Shown here piece after piece: positions 19,374-28,221 of a stretch of 40,253 nucleotides of DNA. How positions within the stretch are numbered: the first letter of the stretch is position 1; each line of letters starts with the position of its first letter. Under the pieces are notes generated by a model. It was not told the DNA's origin. It made no database searches and saw only the letters and a list, made by a program, of their open reading frames with translations. Origin of the DNA: an uncultured Granulosicoccaceae bacterium (lineage in GTDB: Bacteria; Pseudomonadota; Gammaproteobacteria; Granulosicoccales; Granulosicoccaceae); NCBI GenBank assembly GCA_937922945.1, contig CAKZUP010000120.1:1-40253 (forward strand), given 5' to 3'. The position numbers were made by a program, and so were the translations under genes.

Positions 19374-19375
19374 AC

Positions 19376-21064
19376 ATGAGTCTGCTCGCTCCTCCATTTC
19401 TGTATTTACTGGCAGCTGTTTTAATACCGGTTCTCGGTAGCCGATCGCGTGCACTGCTGTTGCTTCTGGTTCCTGTGTTCGGCCTTATCTCGTTACTGAG
19501 CTACGGATACGGAAACCATCTGGTTATCCCCATGCTCGGTTTCGAACTCACGTTTGTCCGGTTGGATAAGTTATCGCAAATATTCGGCATTATTTTTTCC
19601 ATCGCTGCGTTTCTGGCAGCGATTTATGCGTGGCATGTTGATGACAAAATTCAGCAAATGGCAACGCTTGTTTATGCCGGTTCTGCCATTGGTGGTGTGT
19701 TGGCAGGTGATTTAATCACGTTGTTTCTGTACTGGGAAGCAACCGCGGTTGCGTCGGTGTTTCTTATCTGGGCCAGGCGAACGCCTGCATCATACGCAAC
19801 GGGGATGCGCTACCTGATTATTCAGGTGCTCTCTGGTGTGTTGTTATTAGCCGGTTTGTTGCTGCATTACAACGACACCGGCTCTATCGCGTTTGATCAT
19901 CTTGGCTTGGTGAGTCTGGGTACATGGCTTATCTTTATTGGCTTTGGAATTAAGTGTGCGTTTCCTCTTATGCACAACTGGTTACAGGATTCGTATCCAG
20001 CCGCCACAGTTACTGGCACCGTGGTGTTATCGGCCTTTACAACCAAAATGGCGGTGTATGCACTTGCTCGAGGCTACGCTGGTACTGAAATACTTATTTA
20101 TATCGGTGCGATTATGACGTTGTTTCCGATATTTTTTGCTGAAATCGAAAATGATTTGCGTCGCGTGTTGGCGTACAGTTTGAACAATCAGCTCGGCTTT
20201 ATGGTCGTGGGTGTAGGTGTAGGCACCGAAATGGCACTGAACGGAACAGCCGCTCACGCGTTCTGCCATATTCTGTACAAGGCTTTGCTGTTTATGAGTG
20301 TAGGTGCTGTGTTGTACAGAACGGGCACATCCAAAGCATCAGAGCTGGGCGGTTTGTATAAAACCATGCCTGTTACCATGGTCTGTTGTCTAGTCGGGGC
20401 CGCGTCTATCTCTGCCTTCCCGTTGTTCAGTGGTTTTGTTTCTAAATCTTTGATACTCGATGCATCGGTGAGTAATGGTTATTACATTGTCTGGTTTGCA
20501 CTGGTTGTGGCGTCAGCTGGCGTACTGAGTCATTCAGGCATCAAGATTCCGTATTTCACGTTCTTCGCCCACGATAGTGGTAAGCGTCCGGCTGAAGCAC
20601 CTATGCACATGCGTATTGCCATGATTATTACCGCCGTATTGTGTGTATTTATTGGCGTGTTTCCAGGTGCGCTGTATGCATTGCTTCCGTTCGAAGTTGA
20701 CTACAAACCCTATACGGTGAGTCATGTACTCTCGCAAATGCAGCTACTGTGTTTTGCGTTACTCGCGTTCGTTTTCTTAATGCGCAATGGGTTGCACCCA
20801 CCGGAGGAGCGGGGTGTGAATCTTGATAGTGATTGGGTATATCGTAAGCTTGCACCGGGTCTTATGCCCGCTATCGTGAACGCAATTGCATCGACTGTGA
20901 CATCTGCACAATCGTCGGCTAAAGATGCTGTTGTATCCTTTACGCGGCGGGTTGCGGGCATTTCTCGTCCGGGCGGCATTCTTTCTGTGAACTGGGGTGT
21001 TAACAGCATGGTGTTGATCGTTACGGTCATGATGTTAATTGTGTTGTTGTTTAATTTTTCCTAG
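19376..21064 (+). CDS. Third NuoL/M/N-like subunit of the Mrp operon
   Basis: This 562-aa protein has about 14 to 16 membrane segments, with conserved Glu121 (LFLYWEATAVASVFL), Lys193 (FGIKCAFPLMHNWLQDSYPA), Lys224 (FTTKMAVYALARGY) and HILYKALLFMSVGAVLYRTG. It is longer than the other two family members in the operon. After the core it has a soluble, basic segment (about 470-530) and a final hydrophobic helix (about 546-562), recalling the lateral extension of NuoL/MrpA but shorter. It is the last gene of the operon. It is probably an ion-translocating module, with direction and ion unknown. Confidence 0.9.
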   Translation: MSLLAPPFLYLLAAVLIPVLGSRSRALLLLLVPVFGLISLLSYGYGNHLVIPMLGFELTFVRLDKLSQIFGIIFSIAAFLAAIYAWHVDDKIQQMATLVYAGSAIGGVLAGDLITLFLYWEATAVASVFLIWARRTPASYATGMRYLIIQVLSGVLLLAGLLLHYNDTGSIAFDHLGLVSLGTWLIFIGFGIKCAFPLMHNWLQDSYPAATVTGTVVLSAFTTKMAVYALARGYAGTEILIYIGAIMTLFPIFFAEIENDLRRVLAYSLNNQLGFMVVGVGVGTEMALNGTAAHAFCHILYKALLFMSVGAVLYRTGTSKASELGGLYKTMPVTMVCCLVGAASISAFPLFSGFVSKSLILDASVSNGYYIVWFALVVASAGVLSHSGIKIPYFTFFAHDSGKRPAEAPMHMRIAMIITAVLCVFIGVFPGALYALLPFEVDYKPYTVSHVLSQMQLLCFALLAFVFLMRNGLHPPEERGVNLDSDWVYRKLAPGLMPAIVNAIASTVTSAQSSAKDAVVSFTRRVAGISRPGGILSVNWGVNSMVLIVTVMMLIVLLFNFS

Positions 21065-21192
21065 ATTGCGACACGCATTACAAATTCTGTGTTCTGTGTG
21101 AGTAGCGCGTCGTTGTTACATTAAAATTAATATAGCCCTGTTTTAGATGGGTTGGGTCGTTGGCCGTTAACGCTTTGTTAGCGGGAAAAACA

Positions 21193-22179
21193 ATGACCAT
21201 AGTCCGGAAAATTGAACAACGCGTATCTTTTACCAGTGGTAAATCACCTTTTGTACTGATTACACTTTGCGGTGCTTTGGTCCTTAGCGCGTGTGGCGCA
21301 TCAGACCCTGAATCCTCGCAGAATAAAAAGCAATACTTATCTGATCTGAGCCCGTCAATGACGCTTAACGGCACCGTTGTGGTCGAAGAGCGGGACGGTA
21401 GCACGGTGTTCGATGGCTGGCTGTCGCAAACTGATGAGCCTGAGTTGGGTCATGCCAAAGCTGATGAAGTTATCAATGAAGATTCCTGCAAAGTAGAGCG
21501 TTTGTCGGCTGAAGCGTCCGAGCAAATAGACCAACCTTCGTTTACTCTGCCATCGATGGGGGCAGCTGAGTTACCGGCACAGCAGGATGATGAGGCTTTT
21601 GATTCTACATTTGCTCACGCGTTAGATGATAACGATCATGCTGCGCGCAGCGACTCCAGGCTGTCTGGCTTTGATGCGCTAATCAAGCAACAGGAAGCCG
21701 ATGCAAGTCAGCCGATACCGCACTCTGCATGGCGAGATGAAATATTGAGTCATGGGGACACGCTGACGACACATAAAAGCTTTTCGCAGCATGGCCAATT
21801 GCTGTCGAACTTAAATGCCATGAATGTTGTGCCCCTTATGCCACTAGTATGGCTGGTGCCACAAACTGGTGTAATGCCCAGTGCAGCCTCATCACTTCGT
21901 TGGGAGCCATCCTTTAACGAGAAGGTGAAAATTAAGTTGCGTCTGAGTGCGATTGATTTTACTGATTCGCAAGCGCCTGAAGTGGTTAATATAGCCTGTG
22001 ATGTTGTTGATGACGGTCTGTTCACATTGCCAGCTGAATTTCAGCAGGCGTTACCGGATGATCAGTCGGGGATTGTGGTGTACGCTGTGCGAGAACGTGT
22101 TCAGCAAATAAACAGTAACGACTCCAACGTAACGGTTGTGCAATTGCGGTATCCGCAGCCGGTAAAGCCGAGCTTCTAA
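21193..22179 (+). CDS. Lipoprotein of unknown function after the Mrp operon
   Basis: From ATG 21193 the product is 328 aa. It has a lipoprotein signal with lipobox LSAC (VLSACGAS). The central part (about 60-180) is acidic, Ser/Asp/Glu-rich and probably disordered. The C-terminal part (about 200-328) has regular beta-strand patterns and resembles envelope proteins with a surface-anchored domain, but I recognise no family. An upstream TTG at 21160 would add 11 residues and is less likely. It lies 128 bp after the Mrp operon and is convergent with eda. Confidence 0.75.
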   Translation: MTIVRKIEQRVSFTSGKSPFVLITLCGALVLSACGASDPESSQNKKQYLSDLSPSMTLNGTVVVEERDGSTVFDGWLSQTDEPELGHAKADEVINEDSCKVERLSAEASEQIDQPSFTLPSMGAAELPAQQDDEAFDSTFAHALDDNDHAARSDSRLSGFDALIKQQEADASQPIPHSAWRDEILSHGDTLTTHKSFSQHGQLLSNLNAMNVVPLMPLVWLVPQTGVMPSAASSLRWEPSFNEKVKIKLRLSAIDFTDSQAPEVVNIACDVVDDGLFTLPAEFQQALPDDQSGIVVYAVRERVQQINSNDSNVTVVQLRYPQPVKPSF

Positions 22180-22212
22180 ACTCGTACTATGGGCCGAGCT
22201 GTACTTCCTACC

Positions 22213-22836
22213 TTATGACGTACTTAATTTCGATGCCGCCGCTGCCAGTGCTGTGATGTCATCCCAACGACCTTCTTTCACAGCGGCAGCAGGTGCGACC
22301 CACGAACCACCAACGCAAACGACGTTCTTCAACGCAAGATACTCTTCAGCCGTGCTTGCGTTGATGCCACCGGTTGGGCAGAACACCACATCGACAAATG
22401 GGCCGCCTAGCGCTTTTAACATGGGTATACCGCCATTCTGGCTGGCAGGGAAAAATTTAAGTTCTTTAAAGCCCAGATCCAACGCTCGCATGATATCGGC
22501 CGATGTGGCAATGCCCGGAAGCAGCGGTAGCTTAAGCGCGTTGGCGGCTGCGCCTAATTCTGTGGTAAAACCCGGGCTCACGGCAAATTGTGCTCCGTGA
22601 TCTTGGGCGCGTTTCAAGTCATCGGGATTCAATGCGGTGCCAACGCCAACAATAGCGCCTTCCACATCGCTCATGGCTTTCATTGCTTCAAGCGCTACCG
22701 GCGTTCGCAAGGTAACCTCTAGTACAGGTAAGCCACCAGCAACAAGTGCGGTTGCTAACGGCACGGCGTGTTCAACATCGTTTACCACCAGTACTGGAAT
22801 TACTGGTGCTTTTTCCATTAAATCTCGAGCTTGCAT
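22213..22836 (-). CDS. eda: KDPG/KHG aldolase
   Basis: This 207-aa class I aldolase splits 2-keto-3-deoxy-6-phosphogluconate to pyruvate and glyceraldehyde 3-phosphate, and can also act on 4-hydroxy-2-oxoglutarate. The TIM-barrel active site is visible: Glu40 and Arg44 in LEVTLRT, the Schiff-base Lys127 in ELKFFPA, and the phosphate-binding CPTGGI and VGGSW loops. It follows edd with nine bases between, so the two form an edd-eda operon. Length is normal. Confidence 0.96.
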   Translation of the reverse strand: MQARDLMEKAPVIPVLVVNDVEHAVPLATALVAGGLPVLEVTLRTPVALEAMKAMSDVEGAIVGVGTALNPDDLKRAQDHGAQFAVSPGFTTELGAAANALKLPLLPGIATSADIMRALDLGFKELKFFPASQNGGIPMLKALGGPFVDVVFCPTGGINASTAEEYLALKNVVCVGGSWVAPAAAVKEGRWDDITALAAAASKLSTS

Positions 22837-22845
22837 ACTATTTTT

Positions 22846-24675
22846 TTATCCTGTTACACCAAACGCGCTGATGGCACCGGTTTCGGCTGAACTAACGTGC
22901 GCACGGAAACCTTCAAATAATCGGCGTCCGGTGTCTTCGTTGCCGGATAGGTCGGGCGTTTGTACAACTCGTGAGTCCCATTCTTTAGAATCGACTAACG
23001 CGTTCAGTTCGCCGGTATGGGTATTCATTTCTATTATATCGCCGTTTTGCACACGGCCAAGTGGCCCGTCGAGCAAGCACTCAGGGGAGACGTGAATAGC
23101 CGCGGGTACTTTGCCCGATGCGCCGGACATTCTACCATCGGTAACCAGCGCTACCTTGAACCCTCGATCGAGCAGCACGCCAAGAATGGGCGTGAGCTGA
23201 TGCAGTTCTGGCATGCCGTTCGCGCGTGGCCCTTGATAGGCAATAATCGCGACGAAATCGTGATTGAGTTCATCGGCTTCAAAGGATTTTTTTAATGCGG
23301 CCTGAGAATGAAAAACAACAGCTGGTGCTTTAATGACTCGATGTTGCTCGCGAATGGCCGATGTTTTTACAACCGCTCTGCCAAGATTGCCGTGCATAAG
23401 GCGTAAGCCGCCGTCTTGCATAAAGGGCTTTTCAACTGTGGCGATAATGGAGTCGGCTAAAGACGCTTCTGCGCCTTCACGCCACTTAAGCTCTTTGCCA
23501 TCAAGCCAAGGTTCTTCGGTGTAACGGCGTAAGCCACCAGTGCCTGCAACGGTTGTGACATCGTCGTGCAACAAGCCTGCGTCAAGCAGTTCGCGAATCA
23601 CCAGTGCAAGCCCACCGGCAGCGTGAAACTGGTTTACATCGGCTTGGCCGCTAGGGTACACATGTGTAAGCGACGGAATAACATGGCTTAGTTCATCGAA
23701 ATCGTTCCAGTCGATGATAATGCCGGCAGCCCGCGCAATAGCGACAAGATGCAAGGTATGGTTGGTAGAGCCGCCGGTCGCCAGTAAGCCAATAATGGCA
23801 TTAACAATCGCTTTTTCATCCACAATTTTCGCCACAGGCGTGTATTCATTGCCTCTGGCCGAGAGTTGTAATGCACGGGTTGCTGCTGCACTGGTTAGTG
23901 CATCGCGCAGCTCTGTACCGGGGTTGATAAACGCGGCCCCCGGTAAATGCAGGCCCATGATTTCCATGAGCATCTGGTTGCTGTTTGCTGTGCCGTAAAA
24001 CGTACACGTGCCCGGACCATGATAAGACTGACTTTCCGATTCCAGTAGTTCCTGTCGAGTCGCTTTGCCTTCAGCGAAGCGTTGCCTCGTGCGAGCTTTG
24101 TCCTTATTCGACAGCCCCGTGGTCATAGGACCCGCCGGAATAAAAACTGCCGGTAGGTGACCGAAACTCAGCGCACCCATTAGCAATCCTGGCACAATTT
24201 TATCGCACACACCCAAATAGACCGCAGCGTCAAACATGTTGTGCGACAGTGCAACGGCTGTAGACATGGCAATGACATCTCGGCTGAACAGAGACAATTC
24301 CATCCCCGGCTGGCCTTGAGTGACTCCATCGCACATAGCGGGCGTTCCACCAGCGAATTGAGCTGTCGCGCCTACCGCGTTGGCTGCCTGCTTTATTCTG
24401 TCTGGGTAGGTTACGAATGGCTGATGCGCCGACAACATTTCGTTGTAGGAACTGACGATGCCCAGATTGGGCTGCTCTTCGGCGTGCAGTATCAGTTTTT
24501 CGTTAGCCGGGGCGGTGGCTACTGCATGGGCCAGGTTGGTGCACGACAAGCTGGCACGCTGAGCACGATTACCGCGTTGGGCATCGACACCATCCATGTA
24601 ATGCTGGCGGGATTGCTGGCTGCGCGAAATGACACGATCGGTAACCGACAGAACAGTTTTGTTTATACTGACCAT
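22846..24675 (-). CDS. edd: Phosphogluconate dehydratase
   Basis: This 609-aa enzyme of the IlvD/Edd family dehydrates 6-phosphogluconate to KDPG. Cysteines consistent with [4Fe-4S] binding are Cys115 ([22 protein letters not shown]), Cys157 ([11 protein letters not shown]) and Cys224 ([16 protein letters not shown]). The C-terminal half contains [19 protein letters not shown]. The size matches Edd rather than dihydroxyacid dehydratase, and the place next to eda confirms it. It is divergent from zwf. The HexR-like palindrome at 24785-24799 lies 110 bases before its start. Confidence 0.97.
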   Translation of the reverse strand: MVSINKTVLSVTDRVISRSQQSRQHYMDGVDAQRGNRAQRASLSCTNLAHAVATAPANEKLILHAEEQPNLGIVSSYNEMLSAHQPFVTYPDRIKQAANAVGATAQFAGGTPAMCDGVTQGQPGMELSLFSRDVIAMSTAVALSHNMFDAAVYLGVCDKIVPGLLMGALSFGHLPAVFIPAGPMTTGLSNKDKARTRQRFAEGKATRQELLESESQSYHGPGTCTFYGTANSNQMLMEIMGLHLPGAAFINPGTELRDALTSAAATRALQLSARGNEYTPVAKIVDEKAIVNAIIGLLATGGSTNHTLHLVAIARAAGIIIDWNDFDELSHVIPSLTHVYPSGQADVNQFHAAGGLALVIRELLDAGLLHDDVTTVAGTGGLRRYTEEPWLDGKELKWREGAEASLADSIIATVEKPFMQDGGLRLMHGNLGRAVVKTSAIREQHRVIKAPAVVFHSQAALKKSFEADELNHDFVAIIAYQGPRANGMPELHQLTPILGVLLDRGFKVALVTDGRMSGASGKVPAAIHVSPECLLDGPLGRVQNGDIIEMNTHTGELNALVDSKEWDSRVVQTPDLSGNEDTGRRLFEGFRAHVSSAETGAISAFGVTG

Positions 24676-24784
24676 AGCGAGTAGGGTATAGAATATTAGT
24701 AGGATTGCTACGTTAATTATCGCATATAATTCAAGGTATATGCTGTGAATGCAAGGTCTTGGGTGGAATCTGGTTCATAACACA

Positions 24785-24799
24785 TGTAGTATTATTACA
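24785..24799. promoter_or_regulatory. HexR-like operator in the edd-zwf intergenic region
   Basis: The 15-base TGTAGTATTATTACA is a near-perfect palindrome with TGTA and TACA ends, matching the form of HexR operators described in gammaproteobacteria. It sits between divergent edd and zwf, the usual HexR targets, with a hexR gene 2.5 kb away. HexR normally represses central sugar genes until KDPG binds it. Binding here is inferred. Confidence 0.7.
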
Positions 24800-24827
24800 A
24801 AAGTGATGCGCCACTAAATACACCTAT

Positions 24828-24875
24828 ACTTGCAGTCGTTACTTGCAGTCGTTACTTGCAGTCGTTACTTGCAGT
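24828..24875. repeat. 13-bp tandem repeat, about 3.7 copies
   Basis: The unit ACTTGCAGTCGTT occurs at 24828-24840, 24841-24853 and 24854-24866 without any mismatch, followed by a partial fourth copy (ACTTGCAGT) to 24875. It lies in the edd-zwf intergenic region about 30 bases from the HexR-like palindrome. It may be replication slippage or an array of binding sites. The perfect identity points to a recent origin. Confidence 0.9.
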
Positions 24876-24925
24876 ATTGAATAGCAAGCATCATCTGCGC
24901 CTTTTGCGGTTACACGCAGTGCCAG

Positions 24926-24970
24926 GCTTGAGGGCACTGATTAAAGTGCGTCAAGTTAAAGTGCTTCAAG
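24926..24970. repeat. Inverted repeat with a duplicated right arm upstream of zwf
   Basis: TTAAAGTGCGTCAAG (24941-24955) is followed directly by TTAAAGTGCTTCAAG (24956-24970), a 15-bp tandem pair with one difference. A preceding CTTGAGGGCACT (about 24928-24939) can pair with either copy through CTTGA/TCAAG and CACT/AGTG. If transcribed as a zwf leader this could form two alternative hairpins. Beyond the palindrome and the two repeat groups I see no gene in 24676-25133. Confidence 0.6.
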
Positions 24971-25133
24971 CAACGCCAAACAAGAACGCCTGACGATCAA
25001 GCTCAAACGGCAGTGGAGCCTGAGGTTGTTTTTCTGGAAGATGTTGCATGGCAGACAAACGGCTGCGAGAAGCCGCTTTAAAAAGGCATGGGCACTAACG
25101 GGTCTTTGCCGGTAGTTTAAACAATTATTGATT

Positions 25134-26612
25134 ATGAAAAATCCAAATTCAGCTGAAACCACTAACCCTTTTGACTTTGTCTTGTTCGGTGGCACGGGCG
25201 ACCTGTCGTTACGCAAGTTATTGCCCGCCTTGTATTTCAGGCATTGCGAAGGCCAACTTGCGGATGATGGTCGCATTATCTGTATTGCACGGTCAGACCT
25301 CGACACCGAGGGCTTTCGCAGCATGATAAACACGAAGGTCAGGCAGCACATTCCAGATGAACATTTTAGTCAATCCAGTTGGGATGAGTTTGCTCAGCGA
25401 GTGTTTTACATGCCGATCGATCTATCCACCATCGATGGCTACGATGAGCTAGGTAAGATGCTGGAAGGACGTGAAGATATTGCGCGGATTTTTTATCTCT
25501 CGGTTGCACCCACCTTGTTTGCAACCATTTGCGAAAAGGTTCGCGAAGCAGGGCTTATTACTGAGCAGAGCAGGGTTGCATTGGAAAAGCCACTCGGCAG
25601 AGATCAGGACAGTGCAAATGAAATCAATGACCAGTTAGCCGAGGCGTTTTCAGAATCACAGATTTTTCGCATCGATCATTATCTGGGTAAAGAAACCGTA
25701 CAAAATTTACTGGCGCTGCGTTTTGGTAATGCATTGTTTGAACCTCTTTGGCGACGCGAGCGCATCAGCGATGTGCAAATAACCATTGCAGAGAGTTTGG
25801 GTGTGGGCACTCGCGGTGGTTTCTACGATCAAACTGGTGCACTGCGCGATATGGTTCAGAACCACTTGCTTCAACTGCTGGTTATACTGGCTATGGAGCC
25901 GCCGGTGAGTGTTGATCCGGATGCTGTGCGAGATGAAAAAATAAAAGTGCTTCGCGCGTTAAAGCCATTGGTCGGGCTTGATGCTGTAGAGAATACGGTT
26001 CGTGGTCAATACAAAGCGGGTGCTTATGCATCAGGTGCTGTGCCAGGCTATCTTGAAAATGAAACCGTACCCGATGACAGCACAACCGAAACGTTTGTGG
26101 CCATACGTGCGGAAATAGAATCGTGGCGTTGGGCAGGGGTGCCGTTCTATTTGCGCACCGGTAAGCACATGGAAAGTAAGCTCACGGAAATTATCATCAA
26201 CTTTCGTAAAGTGCCTCACTCAATATATGAAACCGCAGATGGTTTTAATACGCCAAACCAATTGGTTATTCGTTTGCAACCTGAAGAAAGTATTCGAATG
26301 CGCATATACGTTAAAGCCTGGGGTGATGATATGCAGCTACAACCGGTTCACCTTAATATGGATTTTAACGATGTCTTTCAAAAGCGCCAGATGATTGCTT
26401 ACGAGCGTTTGTGTATAGACATTATCCGTGGCAACCAGACTTTGTTTATGCGACGCGATGAAGTGGATGCTGCCTGGGCGTGGATCGATCCCATTCGGGA
26501 AGCATGGGAGAAACATAACGTTGTTCCGAAGAGTTATACGGCTGGTACCATGGGGCCTGCTGCAGCAAATGCATTGATCAGTAAAGAGGGTCGGAAATGG
26601 TACGAGGACTAA
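25134..26612 (+). CDS. zwf: Glucose-6-phosphate 1-dehydrogenase
   Basis: This 492-aa cytoplasmic enzyme oxidises glucose 6-phosphate to 6-phosphogluconolactone with NAD(P)+. The N-terminal Rossmann loop is FGGTGDLS (18-25), and the active-site signature RIDHYLGKE lies at 179-187. The ATG at 25134 gives the usual start; an in-frame TTG two codons earlier is unlikely. No strong ribosome binding site is visible. It is the first gene of zwf-pgl-hexR, divergent from edd, with the HexR-like palindrome about 335 bases upstream. Confidence 0.97.
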   Translation: MKNPNSAETTNPFDFVLFGGTGDLSLRKLLPALYFRHCEGQLADDGRIICIARSDLDTEGFRSMINTKVRQHIPDEHFSQSSWDEFAQRVFYMPIDLSTIDGYDELGKMLEGREDIARIFYLSVAPTLFATICEKVREAGLITEQSRVALEKPLGRDQDSANEINDQLAEAFSESQIFRIDHYLGKETVQNLLALRFGNALFEPLWRRERISDVQITIAESLGVGTRGGFYDQTGALRDMVQNHLLQLLVILAMEPPVSVDPDAVRDEKIKVLRALKPLVGLDAVENTVRGQYKAGAYASGAVPGYLENETVPDDSTTETFVAIRAEIESWRWAGVPFYLRTGKHMESKLTEIIINFRKVPHSIYETADGFNTPNQLVIRLQPEESIRMRIYVKAWGDDMQLQPVHLNMDFNDVFQKRQMIAYERLCIDIIRGNQTLFMRRDEVDAAWAWIDPIREAWEKHNVVPKSYTAGTMGPAAANALISKEGRKWYED

Positions 26613-27319
26613 GCGAATCACAGTGGCATGAATCTGCCGATGCCCAAACGCTGGCTGCAAAGCTTGCTGAGTCTGTCGAACAAAATCTGGTAGAAACCAT
26701 ACAAGCGCATGGTCGTGCCAGCTTGGTGGTGTCCGGTGGCAGTACGCCGCTGCCATTTTTTCAGCAGCTTTCGAAAGCGAAACTGGATTGGTCTTCTGTC
26801 GATGTCACGTTGGCCGACGAGCGCTGGGTGCCTGAAGATCACGACGACAGTAACGAGCGTTTTGTTAAAACGAATTTTCTGGTCGGAGATGCATCCGCTG
26901 CGCGTTTTTTTAGCTTGTATCGCGATTCTGATCCACAAACCGCCATCGCCGATATTGAGCGTGCCCTGCAAAACATGATTCTACCGTTCAGCGTGGTCAT
27001 TTTGGGTATGGGCGGCGATGGTCACACTGCGTCTCTGTTTCCAAACACCGAAGGGCTGGAAGAAGCGCTGGATATGGATACGCATGCCATGCTGGCTGTA
27101 CTGAAACCTGCCACGGTTGATCAAACGCGTATCTCGTTCACACGTGCAGCATTACTGCGCTCCCGATACCGGTATTTGCACATCACCGGCGAGCAAAAAC
27201 GTAAAGTATTGGAGAAAGCGCTAAACGTTGACGAGGAAAGCGGTGACGACAAACCGCTGCCAATTGCGTCTTTTTTTGAAAAACATCTGCCGCCTATATC
27301 GGTATACTGGTCTGCATAA
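26597..27319 (+). CDS. pgl: 6-phosphogluconolactonase (DevB type)
   Basis: This 240-aa enzyme hydrolyses 6-phosphogluconolactone to 6-phosphogluconate. It shows the NagB-like fold motifs VVSGGSTPLPFFQQL, VTLADERWVPEDHDDSNER and LGMGGDGHTASLFP (the metal-free lactonase/isomerase core). The start overlaps zwf by 16 bases, indicating coupling. hexR begins 18 bases after the stop. Length is normal for the family. Confidence 0.95.
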   Translation: MVRGLSESQWHESADAQTLAAKLAESVEQNLVETIQAHGRASLVVSGGSTPLPFFQQLSKAKLDWSSVDVTLADERWVPEDHDDSNERFVKTNFLVGDASAARFFSLYRDSDPQTAIADIERALQNMILPFSVVILGMGGDGHTASLFPNTEGLEEALDMDTHAMLAVLKPATVDQTRISFTRAALLRSRYRYLHITGEQKRKVLEKALNVDEESGDDKPLPIASFFEKHLPPISVYWSA

Positions 27320-27337
27320 GTCATTGTGTAGTTATCC

Positions 27338-28168
27338 ATGCTGGCAAAAATCAAATCGGCGCGTGATGGGCTTCGGAAATCCGAGCAAAAAGTAGCGGAT
27401 GTCATACTGGCAGATCCGGACAACAGCGTGCAGTCGTCCATTCAGGCCATAGCCTCGCAAGCCTCGGTAAGCGAGCCTACCGTTATCCGTTTTTGCCGGG
27501 CGCTCGATTGCGTCGGTTTCCAGCAATTCAAGCTTCGGCTCGCACAAGATCTGGCCAGCCGCGGCACGTTTTTCTATCGCGACGTAACGCCCGAAGATTC
27601 CAGCAAAGAGCTCACTGGCAAACTGATCGATGGCGCGATTGCATCGTTAGTGCATGTGCGTAATCAACTCAACTACGCATCGCTTGATAGAGCCATTGAA
27701 TATTATGTGCAGTGCGATCGTATAGAGCTGTACGGCTCGGGTGGTTCGGCCATCGTCGCAGAAGATGCCCAGCTAAAATTGTTCCGCTTAGGTAAACCGG
27801 CTATAGCGTATTCCGATCCGCACATTCAACATTCAGCCGCTGCATTGCTGGATGAAAAAGCGCTGGTTATCGCCATTTCGCACTCAGGCCGCAATCAGGA
27901 CTTATTAACCTCCGCACAAATTGCCAAAGACACACGCGCCAAAGTCATTAGCGTTACGGCAACCAAATCGCCGTTGGCAGAACTTTCCGATGTGAACTTA
28001 AGCGTTGATGTTGCAGAAGACAGCGATATTTTCTCACCAGTAAAATCGCGGCTTGCGCAAATGGTGGTGCTTGATATATTGGCCGTTGGAGTGGCGGTGC
28101 AGGGTGGGGAGCACATGCTTCAACAGCTTGCTAAAGCGCGGCGTGCGATTGATTTTAAGTTTGTTTAG
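27338..28168 (+). CDS. hexR: HexR-type RpiR family transcriptional regulator
   Basis: This 276-aa protein has an RpiR-type helix-turn-helix (about 1-77; SEPTVIRFCRALDCVGFQQFKL recognition region) and a SIS sugar-phosphate domain (about 125-260; ELYGSGGSAIVAEDAQLKLFRLGKP and ISHSGRNQDL). HexR represses zwf, edd, eda, pgl and other sugar genes and releases DNA on binding KDPG. Its location directly after zwf-pgl and the palindrome at 24785 support the call over other RpiR members. It is convergent with the TPR gene ending at 28222. Confidence 0.92.
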   Translation: MLAKIKSARDGLRKSEQKVADVILADPDNSVQSSIQAIASQASVSEPTVIRFCRALDCVGFQQFKLRLAQDLASRGTFFYRDVTPEDSSKELTGKLIDGAIASLVHVRNQLNYASLDRAIEYYVQCDRIELYGSGGSAIVAEDAQLKLFRLGKPAIAYSDPHIQHSAAALLDEKALVIAISHSGRNQDLLTSAQIAKDTRAKVISVTATKSPLAELSDVNLSVDVAEDSDIFSPVKSRLAQMVVLDILAVGVAVQGGEHMLQQLAKARRAIDFKFV

Positions 28169-28221
28169 ATAGTGCTGGTTAGATACATAAAATTGTACTG
28201 TTGAAAAAACCTCTGACTTTT

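Noticed and set aside
24241..24684. 147-codon + strand open frame inside edd
   Set aside because: It is fully antisense to a well-conserved gene and has no recognisable content.
24956..25351. 131-codon minus-strand open frame over the zwf start
   Set aside because: It overlaps the conserved N-terminus of zwf and shows no protein-like domain; it is a shadow frame.
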